From: Phycisphaerae bacterium
GTDB lineage: Bacteria > Planctomycetota > Phycisphaerae > Tepidisphaerales > Tepidisphaeraceae
Direction of reading: 5' to 3'
NCBI GenBank assembly: GCA_030448225.1
Contig: JAUJNJ010000015.1
Location: 1-64,000 of the forward strand
Length of the DNA stretch: 64,000 nt
In this document: positions 26,371-35,264 of the stretch, in pieces
Layout of the letters: the number at the start of each line of letters is the position of its first letter
How positions within the stretch are numbered: position 1 is the first letter of the stretch
Notes under the pieces: model-generated
Databases searched by the model: none
Seen by the model: only the letters and a program-made list of their open reading frames with translations
What the model was told of the DNA's origin: nothing
Made by a program: the position numbers and the translations under genes

Positions 26371-26874
26371 ATGACGACGATCGATGACTTAATCCACCGC
26401 CTGCGGCAGAGCCCTCGCTGCCGCGTCTTGCCACCTGCGGGCCAGCCAACGTTGCCTGAGCGGTTCGCGCTGCCTGTCGACGGGACGCGGTTCTACGAGT
26501 TGTGCGGCGGCGTGGAGTTTTTCGAGCGGGACCCGGACTCCGACTCGGTCCCGGACTACCGAATGCTTCCGCCCGCCGAGGTGCTCGACATCGAGACGGC
26601 AACGGTCGGCGAGTCCGAGGAAGGGCCCCCGATCGACGGGTGGTTCGCCGTCGGCGCGGACGACAATGGGGAACACGTTGTGATCGACTTGAACGACGGA
26701 GACGCCCGAGGCCCTTGCTACGACGTGTTTCACGAGACGTACTTCCGGCCGGATCACGCCCATGTGGTCGCGTTGTCGTTTACTGAACTGCTCGAGCGGT
26801 TGTTCGCGCGGGGACGGGCCTACTGGTTCGACGAAGGCTTCCAGAAGTACGGCTACTACGCGACGGGTGATTAA
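26371..26874 (+). CDS. Cassette 3: SMI1/KNR4 (SUKH)-like protein
   Basis: The 167-residue protein opens MTTIDDLIHRLRQSPRCRVL and contains RFALPVDGTRFYELCGGVEF, MLPPAEVLDIET, DDNGEHVVIDLNDGDARGPC, and ends with HVVALSFTELLERLF before YWFDEGFQKYGYY. The early helix, the FYxxxGGxxF turn, the scaffold-like ILPxxEV and the late SFTELLERL match the SUKH superfamily, which includes many immunity proteins against contact-dependent and secreted toxins. No toxin gene is beside it. It starts nine bases after the R' box of site B and its stop lies inside site C, as expected of an integron cassette. The immunity role is inference. Confidence 0.7.
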   Translation: MTTIDDLIHRLRQSPRCRVLPPAGQPTLPERFALPVDGTRFYELCGGVEFFERDPDSDSVPDYRMLPPAEVLDIETATVGESEEGPPIDGWFAVGADDNGEHVVIDLNDGDARGPCYDVFHETYFRPDHAHVVALSFTELLERLFARGRAYWFDEGFQKYGYYATGD

Positions 26875-26905
26875 CCAGCCGCTGAACGTCGGTCCGTTAT
26901 GCAGC
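26866..26905 (+). other. Short attC-like site C
   Basis: GGTGATTAAC (26866-26875) ends cassette 3, and GTTATGCAGC (26896-26905) begins cassette 4. Between them, GCCGCTGAACGTCGGTCC matches the right arm of site A (GCCGTTGAATGCTGGTCC). The left arm is missing, so the site is truncated or a hairpin was lost in assembly. Confidence 0.55.
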
Positions 26906-26916
26906 GGGAGGAGCGC

Positions 26917-27324
26917 GTGCCGAAGGGCGGCCCAGTGAACAAGCTGGTCGTTCGCTGGGAAGAGCCGGGCCGGGTCATCTACGACACGGACGGCGGCATC
27001 GAGGTCGTCGTCGATGGCGACGAAACCCGCCGACGGCTCGCGCGACGTGTCGTGGACGGACTCGACGGCATCTCCGGGCGTGCCACCCACCTCCTGGCCT
27101 CGCTCATGCGGGACAGCGGCACGTTCGACCTCGCGTCGGTCGAGGTGTTCCCGAACAACTCGATCGACGGCGGCGACTTCTCGCCGCGGTTCACGTTCAC
27201 CGCCGACCACGAACCGCGCCAGTACGACGAGTACGGGTACACCTACTTCGACGTGTACTTCCGCCACCGCCAGCCTCCCGAGCCCCAGTTCCGGCCGTAC
27301 AAGTTCACGGTCGGCTTTCACTGA
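26917..27324 (+). CDS. Cassette 4: hypothetical protein
   Basis: A protein of about 135 residues reading NKLVVRWEEPGRVIYDTDGG, then FDLASVEVFPNNSIDGGDF, SPRFTFTADHEPRQYDEYGY and TYFDVYFRHRQPPEPQF to GFH. The ATG at 26899 lies within the recombination core, so I prefer GTG 26917, preceded by GGGAGGA; GTG 26935 is also possible. Alternating strands with many aromatic and acidic residues suggest a beta-rich fold like those of DUF2262-type or other immunity families, but I cannot assign it. Its 3' cassette end is at 27340-27349. Confidence 0.6.
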   Translation: MPKGGPVNKLVVRWEEPGRVIYDTDGGIEVVVDGDETRRRLARRVVDGLDGISGRATHLLASLMRDSGTFDLASVEVFPNNSIDGGDFSPRFTFTADHEPRQYDEYGYTYFDVYFRHRQPPEPQFRPYKFTVGFH

Positions 27325-27339
27325 GGCGGTGAGCGAGCC

Positions 27340-27364
27340 GCCGCATAACCGCCGATGCTGCGGA
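27340..27364 (+). other. Left half of attC-like site D, end of the array
   Basis: GCCGCATAAC (27340-27349) is a one-mismatch reverse complement of GTTATGCAGC at 26896-26905, the 5' end of cassette 4. It continues CGCCGATGCTGCGGACC, similar to the left arm of site A. No right half was found before murJ. Confidence 0.6.
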
Positions 27365-27712
27365 CCGCCACGGCAGGAGCGGGCGCTGTGGACCTCCACC
27401 CTTACCCTTACCGCGCTCGATCGCGAGGAGGGGGCATCGCCTGCCTCCGGTCAGACGACTTCTTCCGATTCACGAGTGCGAAGCGCCGATACTGCACTGT
27501 CCGAGAACGACGCGGGTGGAGTCCCGCGCTCGGACGACGATCAGCCGATCACCTGACGCTGCGCGGTGCTCGCGACGCGCGTCTCTGTGATGTTTCACAC
27601 CGTGACGCACGGTGGGCGGCACCGTCGTGCCGGCGCGGCGTGCGGGCCGCTGGACATGGCGGGAAAACGCCTTAACCTGCCGCCGTCGCGAGAGACAGGC
27701 ACCGAGACACGG
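27365..27712. other. Intergenic region between cassette array and murJ
   Basis: About 350 bases without a gene I can support. It may hold remnants of a further cassette, but no GTT core box was found. The murJ start is preceded only by a weak GAGACA-type sequence. Confidence 0.4.
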
Positions 27713-29444
27713 ATGTCCGAGCAAGCCATTCCCGTCACCGCCGCCGCCGTCAGCCCCGAGCCCAAGCCGGTCGCCGAGCGGGCGGCGCGTTCGTTCGTCG
27801 GCCACGCGAAGCTGATCGGGCTGCTCACGCTCGCCAGCCGGCTGCTCGGCCTCGTGCGCGAGATGGTGGCGGGGCATTACCTCGGCACCGGGCTGGTCGC
27901 GTCGGCGTTCACCGTCGCGTTCGTCGTGCCGAACCTGTTCCGCCGGCTGTTCGGCGAGGGGGCGTTGTCGGCGGCGTTCATCCCGCTCTACGCGCGGTCG
28001 CTCAAGGCCGACGGCGACGCCGCCGCCAACGCGTTCGCGGCGGCGGGCGTGAACCTGCTCGTCTCGATCCTGGTCGCCATCACCGTCGTCGGCGAACTCG
28101 TCCTCTTCGCGCTGATCGCCTTCACCGACGCCCGCGCCGACCAAGTCCTGACACTGAAGCTCACGGCGATCATGCTGCCGTACGTCATCCTGATCTGCAC
28201 CACCGCGTTCCTCGGCGGCGTGCTCCAGGTCCACCGGCGCTTCGGCGCGCCGGCGGCCGCCCCGGTCATCCTCAACGTCTGCCACATCGCCGTCGTGCTC
28301 GTCGGGGCGCGCCTCCTGCACCTCCGCGGCGACGCGCCGGACAGCGACGCGCTGATCGCCACGCAGACCACGCTCGCCTACTGGCTCGGGTTCGCGGTGC
28401 TCGTGGCCGGCGTGCTGCAACTCGCGGTGCTGCTGCCGGTGCTGCGCCGGCTCGGCTTCCGTTTCAGCGCCACCTTCCGCTTCTGGACGCCCGCCGTCCG
28501 GCAGATGCTCCGCCTCACCGTGCCGGTGGCGCTGGGGGCGGGCGTGCTCCAGCTTTCGGTGCTGCTCGACAAGGGCCTGTCGGTCCTGCTGATGCAGGGC
28601 GTCGACGCGGCGGGCAACGCGATCACCCACTTCTCGATCCTGGGCGAGTCGGTCCGCTACCCGCTCGAAGTCGGCGCCGGCCCGGCTGAACGTGGCGCAG
28701 ATCCTCTACCAGTTCCCGCTCGGGGTGTTCGCGATCGCGGTGGCGACGGCGATCTTCCCCAGCCTCAGCGCCGAGGCCGCCGCCGACGACAAGACGAAGT
28801 TCCGCGCCGTCCTGCGGCAGGGGATCGAGGTGACGATGCTCGAGGGCCTGCCGGCGAGCGTCGGCCTGATCCTCGTCAGCGGGCCGGCGGTGCGCCTGCT
28901 GTTCCAGCACGGGCACGTCTCGGCCCACGACGCCGACCTCATCTCTCGCTCGGTCCTGTTCTACGCGGCGGCCATCTGGGCGTTCAGCCTTCAGCAGATC
29001 GTGAACCGCGCCTACTACGCGCTGCACGACACGCGCACGCCGCTGGTGATGTCGGTCCTCACGCTCGTGGTGAACCTCGCGGTGGAGATCCCGCTGCTCT
29101 GGACGCCGCTCGGCGAGGCCGGCATGGCCGCCGGCACGTGCGCCAGCTTCGGCCTGCAGGCGGTCGTGATGCTCTACATGCTCGACCGCCGGGTGGGCGG
29201 GCTGGGCCTGTCGCTGATCGCGCCGTCGGTGGGCAAGATGCTGGCGGCGACGGCGCTCATGGGCGCCGTCCTGTGGGTCCTCCGCCTGACGCCGCTGTAC
29301 CCGAAAGGGAGCGGCCAACTCGTCTGGACCGGGCAACTCGTGCTGCTGATGGGCGTGGGCGCGGTCGTCTACTTCGTCGCCTGCCGGCTGATCGGCGTGA
29401 CCGCGGTGAACCACCTGCTGCCGCGGCGCTTCCGCACGGCGTGA
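27713..29444 (+). CDS. murJ: Lipid II flippase MurJ (MviN), one frame break
   Basis: The protein (about 577 residues in two frames) flips the peptidoglycan precursor lipid II across the inner membrane. After a soluble start it has about 14 hydrophobic segments. The first holds the family pattern SRLLGLVREMVAGHYLG and AFVVPNLFRRLFGEGALSAA, which includes conserved Arg and Glu/Ser residues of the transport cavity. The second half resumes after a break near 28680 with NVAQILYQFPLGVFAIAVAT and SLQQIVNRAYYALHDTRTPL. Length and topology are normal once joined. It is probably monocistronic. Its presence supports ordinary peptidoglycan synthesis in this organism. Confidence 0.9.
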
Positions 29445-29474
29445 GGGGACGACACTACATGAGGTGGGAAGAGA

Positions 29475-29641
29475 TGTAACCACGGAGACACGGAGACACG
29501 GAGTTAGGAAGAGAAGACGACGATGGCCGATCGGAGGTGGAGGAAGACAACCCTCGCACGCTCCTGACTTCCTCCATCCTCCATCCTCCATCTTCGCCTT
29601 CTCCGTCTTTCCTCCGTGTCTCCGTGTCTCCGTGGTTCAAT
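29475..29641. repeat. Nested foldback of ccacggagacacgg and ggaggaagac words
   Basis: accacggagacacggagaca on the left mirrors tgtctccgtgtctccgtggt on the right. Inside, gatcggaggtggaggaagac mirrors the cctccatcctccatc words. The same outer words recur at 35027-35211 and 42071-42227. Confidence 0.8.
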
Positions 29642-29657
29642 TTCGCTTCGCGCTCGC

Positions 29658-29948
29658 TCAGTTCCCCATCCACGTCACGAACCGCACGACCGCGAGCAGC
29701 CCGAACGCCGCGCCGCCGAGACCGAGGAGGATCCAGAGGGTGGCGCGGGTGGCCTCCCACGGCACGCGGCGCATGGACTTGGCGCGGATCGACTTGTAGA
29801 CCGTCGCCACGCCGGCGCCCAGCGGCAGGGCCAGCAGGTACCACACGTCCCACACCGGCAACGGCTGGAGGAACAGGCGGAACGCCAGCGGCAGGAGCGA
29901 CGCCGGCGTCGGCGGCTGCGTCGTCGTCGGGTCGGACAGGTCGATCAC
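29658..29948 (-). CDS. Small membrane protein downstream of the DUF6677-like gene
   Basis: The 96-residue protein (GTG start 29948, reading MIDLSDPTTTQPPTPASLLP) has two hydrophobic segments: PVWDVWYLLALPLGAGVATV and, near the end, ATLWILLGLGGAAFGLLAVV, separated by the basic loop SIRAKSMRRVPWEA. Its start overlaps the stop of the preceding gene by four bases (GTGA), so the two are translationally coupled. No function is known to me; coupling suggests that the two proteins act together in the membrane. Confidence 0.65.
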   Translation of the reverse strand: MIDLSDPTTTQPPTPASLLPLAFRLFLQPLPVWDVWYLLALPLGAGVATVYKSIRAKSMRRVPWEATRATLWILLGLGGAAFGLLAVVRFVTWMGN

Positions 29949-30481
29949 TTCGCCGCCCTCTCTTGCGCCAGCCCCGCGCGGTTGGCGGCGTCGATGATCG
30001 CCAGCAGGTTGAGCATCCCGGCGACGGCCGTGTAGAGCACGCCGATCTCGTTCACCCGCGCGGTCGACGGGGCGGCCGGCGCGACGCCGTCGGTGCCGTT
30101 CTGCGGGTCCGACGCCCAGACCGAGCACGCCATCCCCACCAGCCCGACCGGCCCGGTCAGCACCTGCGCGACCGACCAGGGCTTCTCGCGCACCTGCGAC
30201 CACGGCCGGGCGCGCATCACCCACGCCCCCTCGGCGCCGCGGCGGGCGTCGAGCCGGCCGCGGGCGTTGACGACGATCGGCTGCCCCTCTTCGTCGTACC
30301 CCGGCACGTTCAGCACCCGGATGCCGCCGATCAGCAGGCCGAACACGAACAGCACGAGGATCGTGACGCCGACCGTGAACCCCCGCGCCCGCTGCCCGAG
30401 CAGGACGTACCCCAACCCCGGCAGCGTCCAAGCGGCGATCGCGATCAGCGGCGGCGGGAGCGGGCGCGTGGGGTCGGGCAT
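29945..30481 (-). CDS. DUF6677-like membrane protein
   Basis: The 178-residue protein has a hydrophobic N-terminal part (PPLIAIAAWTLPGLGYVLLG, then TVGVTILVLFVFGLLIGGIR), a soluble centre, and a late segment INEIGVLYTAVAGMLNLLAI-type ending IDAANRAGL. The PGLGYVLLGQRARG start and the LNLLAIIDA end are typical of a planctomycete membrane family that I know as DUF6677; the name is from memory and moderately certain. The role is unknown. It is first in a two-gene unit, overlapping the next gene by four bases. Confidence 0.65.
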   Translation of the reverse strand: MPDPTRPLPPPLIAIAAWTLPGLGYVLLGQRARGFTVGVTILVLFVFGLLIGGIRVLNVPGYDEEGQPIVVNARGRLDARRGAEGAWVMRARPWSQVREKPWSVAQVLTGPVGLVGMACSVWASDPQNGTDGVAPAAPSTARVNEIGVLYTAVAGMLNLLAIIDAANRAGLAQERAAK

Positions 30482-30588
30482 CGGGGCGATACTTTAATGG
30501 CGGCGGCGGGCGGGGTCGAGTGGCGCGGACGCAGGACGCGGCGAAATAGCACGGTGGCCCGACGCTGCGACGGTTGTACGATCACCAT

Positions 30589-30840
30589 ATGGGGCGACAG
30601 ATCGCCAAGTACATAGCCGCGATCGTCATGCTCTCGTCGCTCCCCGCAGTGATCTTGAGCGGCGGGTTGGTTGTGCTGGGCGTGCCGCTGTTCTGGTACT
30701 ACGACGTGTCGCCTCCGGTCTCTTGGCCGCGCGCAACGTTATTTGCCGTCGCATCGTTCTTCGTGCTCGCCTTCTCGCGTCTCACGTTGGGGAGGCTCTG
30801 CCGTCCGGCCGCCAGCGAGCCGCAAAGTGATCGCCAGTAG
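30589..30840 (+). CDS. Small two-segment membrane protein
   Basis: The 83-residue reading has two clear hydrophobic segments (YIAAIVMLSSLPAVILSGGL and LFAVASFFVLAFSRLTLG) and a hydrophilic end. ATG 30589 gives a sensible start, but no strong ribosome-binding site is visible. Family unknown. The codon pattern is less GC-rich at third positions than that of its neighbours, so it may be recently acquired or not a gene. Confidence 0.45.
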   Translation: MGRQIAKYIAAIVMLSSLPAVILSGGLVVLGVPLFWYYDVSPPVSWPRATLFAVASFFVLAFSRLTLGRLCRPAASEPQSDRQ

Positions 30841-30868
30841 CAGCAGTCGGGATCGTCCCGGCGGCCGT

Positions 30869-31108
30869 TCATCCCGCGGTCCTCTTCGCCCCCGTCACCT
30901 GTCCCATCAGGAACGACACCGTCAGCCGCTCGCCCACCTTCGGCTCACCATCCGTCGCGTGCTGGGGGACGCGCAGGGAGAAAATGTTGCCGCTCGGCTC
31001 GTCGAGGCGGAGGACGTGCAGCTCGTAGTAAAGGTCGCTGTGGATCGTGAACGGCCGGACCGCCCGCACCTCGACCGCCCAACTTCCGACCATCGGCGCG
31101 TTAGCCAT
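30869..31108 (-). CDS. Short hypothetical protein in the PhyH operon
   Basis: The 79-residue protein (MANAPMVGSWAVEVRAVRPF, then SDLYYELHVLRLDEPSGNIF, ending with SFLMGQVTGAKR) looks like a small beta-barrel of OB type. Its start ATGGCTAA contains the TAA stop of the upstream dioxygenase gene, giving an eight-base overlap and likely translational coupling. I do not recognise a family. It is the last of three overlapping genes. Confidence 0.65.
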   Translation of the reverse strand: MANAPMVGSWAVEVRAVRPFTIHSDLYYELHVLRLDEPSGNIFSLRVPQHATDGEPKVGERLTVSFLMGQVTGAKRTAG

Positions 31109-31851
31109 GGACCGACTCCTCCTCCTCGAACCATTCCAGCCCACCGGGGAGCGGGCCGGCCGCGAACTCCAGGTGGATCACCCGGCGGTGCCGCGCCACG
31201 GCGGCGGACGACGACGCGTGCAGCAGCAACGGCCGCATGAGCACCGCGCCGCCGGCGGATACGTGACAGGCGACGGGATCGGCCCGCGCCCGCCACGCCT
31301 CGACCTCCGGGGCTGACAGCACGCCGGCCGCGTGGGAGCCGGGCAGCACTTTGAGCGGGCCGTTGTCGGCGCCGCAGTCGTCGAGGTGAAGCCGCACGGT
31401 CAGCATGTTGCGCAAGATTTCCACCGGCGGCTGGACGTGCGGCACGCCCGCCTTGGTCGACCACGGCCCGAACCCCGGCACGTCGATCCGCGCCCGCACG
31501 GCGATCGACAGGTCCTGGTGCCACGCGACCTTCCAGTTCGCGCCCGGCGTCTTGTCGAACAGCAGCCCGCGCACCGGCCGGGCGCCATCACCGAGCACGG
31601 GCTCCACGAGCCCCCGAACGCCCGGCGAATCCGCCAGCGCCCGAACGGCCGGCACGAGCGCGAGCAGGTTCCGCATCGCGTAGACGCGGCTCTGCTTCTC
31701 GCGCGTCGCCTCGTCGTCGCCGACGGCTTCGAGTGCGGCTCAGCAACTGCTCGATGCAGTGCTCGCGCAGGACGCCCGGCACGATCGTGTAGCCGTCGCG
31801 GACGAGGTCAGCGGCTGCCGGAAGTTCGAGATCAGCGGACACGTTGGACAT
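31101..31851 (-). CDS. Phytanoyl-CoA dioxygenase (PhyH) family protein, one frame break
   Basis: MSNVSADLELPAAADLVRDG and YTIVPGVLREHCIEQLL start the protein; after a small deletion near 31740 it continues AMRNLLALVPAVRALADSPG to the end (about 249 residues). WKVAWHQDLSIAV carries the HxD iron ligands, RLHLDDCGADNGPLKVLPGS the conserved dioxygenase core, and VLMRPLLLHASSSAA the distal His, with a later Arg for 2-oxoglutarate. Members are Fe(II)/2-oxoglutarate dioxygenases that hydroxylate diverse small molecules; the substrate here is unknown. It overlaps the genes on both sides, forming a compact operon. Confidence 0.8.
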
Positions 31852-32149
31852 AGCTCGCGACCTCCGACAGGACCGCCTCGGGGCACGCCGGGTCTTCGAC
31901 GAACACCGAGTACTCGTTGAGCGGATTGTTCATCGTGAACCGGTGCCCGCGATAGGTGAAGTCGATCCACGCCTCGACCGGCGTGTCGAGCACGTCCGTG
32001 ACGGTCAGCCCGGGCACGCGCCTCAAGTGGGCGACGAGCAGCACTGGCGCGACGAAGCCCGCGTCGGCGAAGTGTCGCGAGCCGTCCGCCATGCGGATGT
32101 CGATCAATTTCGGCACGTCGCCACCGGGACAAGTTGACTCCGGCTTCAT
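31832..32149 (-). CDS. Hypothetical protein, first gene of the PhyH operon
   Basis: The 105-residue protein reads VPKLIDIRMADGSRHFADAG, VTDVLDTPVEAWIDFTYRGH, RFTMNNPLNEYSVFVEDPAC and ends VASYVQRVR. The DFTYRGHRFTMNNPLNEYSVF stretch resembles a compact beta-sheet protein with a FxMNNPxxEYWxFV-like signature seen in uncharacterised bacterial proteins. Its last 20 bases overlap the start of the dioxygenase gene. Function unknown. Confidence 0.65.
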   Translation of the reverse strand: MKPESTCPGGDVPKLIDIRMADGSRHFADAGFVAPVLLVAHLRRVPGLTVTDVLDTPVEAWIDFTYRGHRFTMNNPLNEYSVFVEDPACPEAVLSEVASYVQRVR

Positions 32150-32781
32150 CGGTCGCCGTTCGGCGTCCCGCTCCCGCCCTCACTGCGGCGCATCCGGCTG
32201 AAAGTACGGCCACCATGCCATCAGGACCAGCCCGAAGATCGATCCGGCAACCAACAAAACGAGCACGACCGCGGCGAGGCAGCCGACGTTCGCCGCGAAG
32301 TGTCGCGTATAAACGATGAAACGGCCTCATTCCTCGCGTTGCTCCCGCCGGCCTTCAATCGCCGTCGAGTCCTGCGATCCTCGACGCCTGCAAGCGAGCG
32401 GCACGATCGATGTCACTCCGACGCGCGGCTCGTCGTGCGGTTCGCGACCTCTGGAGCCGATGGTGAACTTACCACTCCCCCGGAATTCGAGAGCGGCTCG
32501 CGGGGCATATGGCCTTCCCCGGTGTGACACTCGCGCGGCCGCTCTCCCCTGCCCTCTCCCCGGCGTACCGGGAAGAGGGAGGGCGCTGCTTCACGTTCGG
32601 CGTAACGTGGCGCCAAGCGCAGGTTTCGCTCTGTTGAAAACCCCGACTCGCACCTGATAGCCGCGGGCGGAAGCCCGCTGGTCTTATCGCGGAAGACCGC
32701 TCCCCTCCTCCCGCGGCGACACGGGACACCCGAAAGTCTCAACTGCGGATGCAGGCTTCGCGGGTCGGACTGCCCCGCGTG
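32150..32781. other. Intergenic region with possible broken membrane peptide
   Basis: On the minus strand, 32180-32326 reads NVGCLAAVVLVLLVAGSIFG then LVLMAWWPYF to a stop at 32180, a convincing membrane segment but without a start codon in frame; a frame break may hide it. 32530-32600 contains ctctcccctgccctctcccc, a common low-complexity repeat. No other gene was seen. Confidence 0.4.
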
Positions 32782-33699
32782 CTACACCCGCGCGAGCGTC
32801 TCGTCGAAGTTCTTCACCCCGGCCGACGCGCTGGCGGTGCAGCAGTCGGCGGCGGCGCGTTGGCGAGGCGGCCGGCCTGCTCGAGCGGCATGCCCTTGAT
32901 CAGGCCCGTCAGCAGGCCGCCGAACCAGGTGTCGCCGGCGCCGGTCGTGTCGACCGGGTCGATCTTGTACGACGGGATCGTGACGGCCGGGCCGCGGCCG
33001 TCGTCGAGGTAGCAGCCGTCGGCGTCGAGCTTGATGCCGATCAGGCCCTCGGCATGTGCCGGCGGAAGGCGGCGACCATCGCGGCGGGGTCGGCCTCGCC
33101 GACCAGGGCGGCGGCCTCGGTGCGGCTGGGGGCGAAGAGGTCGAGGTACGGCAGGATCGGCTCGAGCTGCGCCATCGCGGCGGGCGGGTTCACCGTGTCT
33201 AGCGCGATCTTCGTGGCCGGCGGCCGCGCAGCTCGGCCAGCACGCGGGCAGATCGGGCGTGAGCGGGCAGCAGGCCGAAGTAGCCGACCTGCACCCACTT
33301 GCACTGTCGGAGGACGGGGAGGCACCGGCGGAAGGCGTCGGCGTCGAGCAGTTCGGTGACGCCGGGCGTGTGGTAGAAGACGCGCTCGCCGCCCGGCTCG
33401 ACCGCCACGACCGTCGCGGCTCGTCTGCCGCTCGCTCCGCCGGAAGATCGCCGACGTGTCGACGCCGGCCGCGTTCAATCGGTCGACCATTGCCGCGCCG
33501 AGCAGGTCGTCCCCGACGAGGCCGGCCGTCGCGACGCCATCGAGCTTCGCCATCGCGATCGCGGTGTTGCAGGCGTTGCCGCCGGTCGTGAGCGACAGCG
33601 AGTTGAGGATCGCCAGCCCGCCCGGCGCCGGCGGGCGCGCAGGTCGAACGGCTCGGCGATCAGGTCGGCGACGATCAGGCCGAAGATGGCAGCATCCAT
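32782..33699 (-). CDS. PfkB-family carbohydrate kinase, several frame breaks
   Basis: Joining three frames gives one ribokinase-like protein of about 300 residues: MDAAIFGLIVADLIAEPFDL at the start, the substrate-binding SLSLTTGGNACNTAIAMAKL, LVGDDLLGAAMVDRLNAAGV, VNPPAAMAQLEPILPYLDLF and SRTEAAALVG, and the anion-hole and catalytic motif DTTGAGDTWFGGLLTGL (Asp base). PfkB kinases phosphorylate sugars or nucleosides; the NACNTA and DTTGAGD signatures define the family but not the substrate. Breaks fall near 33630, 33425, 33215, 33050 and 32870. The catalytic region is intact, so the breaks are probably sequence errors. Confidence 0.8.
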
Positions 33700-33806
33700 G
33701 TTGCGGAGGTGGTGGAGTGGTCGGGTGGTGGTGTGGTGGTGTGGTGGGGTGGGAAGCAGGGAGGTGGCAGTTCACCCCACCACACCACCACCCGACCACT
33801 CCTTTA
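33700..33806. repeat. ggtggagtggtcgggtggtg foldback element
   Basis: gtggtgtggtggtgtggtgg on the left mirrors accacaccaccacccgacca on the right around about 30 bases. The same G-rich words occur at 34160-34260 and 47484-47572, and in copA. Confidence 0.8.
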
Positions 33807-33810
33807 CTCT

Positions 33811-34125
33811 TCAAACAGGCAGGTCGGTCTCGTTCTTCTTCTCGACGGCGGCGGCGGCTGGCGACGACCGCGAGGATCTCGATGTGGCTGTAGTCGTCGA
33901 GGTTGAGCGTGGTCAGCTCGCCGTCCTCCTTGCGGAGGCGCGCAGGCGGTCGAGCCAGAGCTTGTCGTTCTTCGAGTGGGCGTACCAGCTGCCGGTCTGC
34001 TTCTGCTCGTACTCCATGATCGTGCCGCGGATCTCGCTCGTCCACGTGTAGTCGCGGCCGGCGATCTGCTGCGTCACCTTCACCCGAACGCCGGGGCGCA
34101 GGTGGTTCCGAATGGCGTCGTCCAT
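33811..34125 (-). CDS. Small conserved hypothetical protein, frame-broken
   Basis: MDDAIRNHLRPGVRVKVTQQ, IAGRDYTWTSEIRGTIMEYE and QKQTGSWYAHSKNDKLWLDR are followed, after a frame break near 33940, by LRKEDGELTTLNLDDYSHIE and an end in ETDLPV (stop 33811), about 104 residues. It looks like an all-beta SH3/Tudor-like protein. Sequences with this GSWYAHSKNDKLWLDRL core appear familiar from planctomycetes, always uncharacterised. It lies next to the PfkB gene on the same strand, separated by a repeat. Confidence 0.65.
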
Positions 34126-34159
34126 GGCCGCGAGTATATCCGAGCGGCGCGCCGGGGGG

Positions 34160-34350
34160 AGGGGGAGGTGGGGAGTGGTTGGGTGGTTGTGTGGTGGGGT
34201 GGTGGGGTGGAAGAGTGGGGAGTGGAGGAGTGGGGAGTGGGGAGTTGAAGAGTGGGACGATGCTGCGTCAGTGCTACCGGTTTAGCCGCCGCTCGAAGAG
34301 CGCGCGTCGGGGGCGCTCGCGCGGCGTTTCGTTCTTGCACGCGCGGCGCT
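34160..34350. repeat. ggagtggggagt words and a TTTAGCCG half-element
   Basis: 34160-34260 is a G-rich run of ggtggggtgg and ggagtggggagt words without a mirrored arm. 34279-34350 begins ggtttagccgccgctcgaag, the same 20 bases as the hairpin at 38564-38636, but lacks its second arm. Confidence 0.7.
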
Positions 34351-34363
34351 TGGGCGCGTTGAT

Positions 34364-34966
34364 TCAATGTCCCGCTTTCCAGCCGGCGATCGCCTCGGCG
34401 ACGCCTACTCGGATCATGTTCACGGCGATGGCCGCGAGGAGGATCATGACGAACTTGCTCAGGGCGCGCAGCACGCTCAGGCCGATGAGGCGGGCGAGGC
34501 GGGTGGCGAGCAGGAGCACGATCAGCAGCAGCGCGAAGTTGACGACGAGGCCGAGCGTCGTCACCCACACGCCGTGCCGCGGGACGAGCACGAGCAGCGT
34601 CGTGAGCGTGGCGGGGCCGGCGATCATCGGCATGGCGAGCGGGACGATGCCGACCATCTCGGTCTCGTGGACGCCCGGCTTGCCGGGGGTCAGCAGGTCG
34701 TAGACGGCCAGCACGAGCAGCAGCACGCCGCCGGCGATGCGGAAGTCGTAGGCGGCGATGCCGAGGAACGCGAAGATCCGCGTGCCGAGCATCATGAACA
34801 CGAGGCAGACCACGAGCGACACCGCGACGGCCTCGAACGTGATGTGCCGCCGGCGCACCTCCGGCAGCCCGCTGGTGACGCCGAGGAAGACCGGCACGAG
34901 GCCGAACGCGTCGATCGTGACGAACAGCGGGATGAAGACCTGCAGGAACGTTTCGCCGCTGAGCAT
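34364..34966 (-). CDS. MarC-family integral membrane protein
   Basis: The 200-residue protein has six hydrophobic segments and the family patterns FIPLFVTIDAFGLVPVFLGV, FRIAGGVLLLVLAVYDL, MVGIVPLAMPMIAGPATLTT and LSKFVMILLAAIAVNMIRVG. MarC proteins were once linked to multiple antibiotic resistance, but their transport role is unproven. Length is normal and the frame unbroken. It stands alone between two repeat-filled spaces. Confidence 0.88.
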   Translation of the reverse strand: MLSGETFLQVFIPLFVTIDAFGLVPVFLGVTSGLPEVRRRHITFEAVAVSLVVCLVFMMLGTRIFAFLGIAAYDFRIAGGVLLLVLAVYDLLTPGKPGVHETEMVGIVPLAMPMIAGPATLTTLLVLVPRHGVWVTTLGLVVNFALLLIVLLLATRLARLIGLSVLRALSKFVMILLAAIAVNMIRVGVAEAIAGWKAGH

Positions 34967-35264
34967 GGCGGGGGAGTGTGACGTGGCGGCGGCCGTTTGT
35001 CACCCGCGGTTCCGCGCCGGAGAAGTTGAACCACGGAGGCACGGAGAAGAGAAGATGAGGGTAGAGGGTAGAGGGTAGAGGGTAGAGGGTGGAGGGTGGA
35101 GGGCGGACGCTAACGGCGTGCGGTGCCGAAGTTCGCTTTGTCCATCCTTGATCACCTGTCCTCTTCCTCCGTCCTTACTCCGTGTCTCCGTGTCTCCATG
35201 GTTAAACCCGCCGTCATTCCGTCAGAGGTCGTAAGTGCGGGATCGACCTGATGCCGGCGGCAGT
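34967..35264. repeat. Foldback of ccacggaggcacgg words around gagggtagagggt tandem repeats
   Basis: gaaccacggaggcacggaga at 35027 mirrors tccgtgtctccatggttaaa at 35211. Inside, 35055-35105 is a tandem run of agggtag units. This fills the space between the marC-like and HIT genes. Confidence 0.75.
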
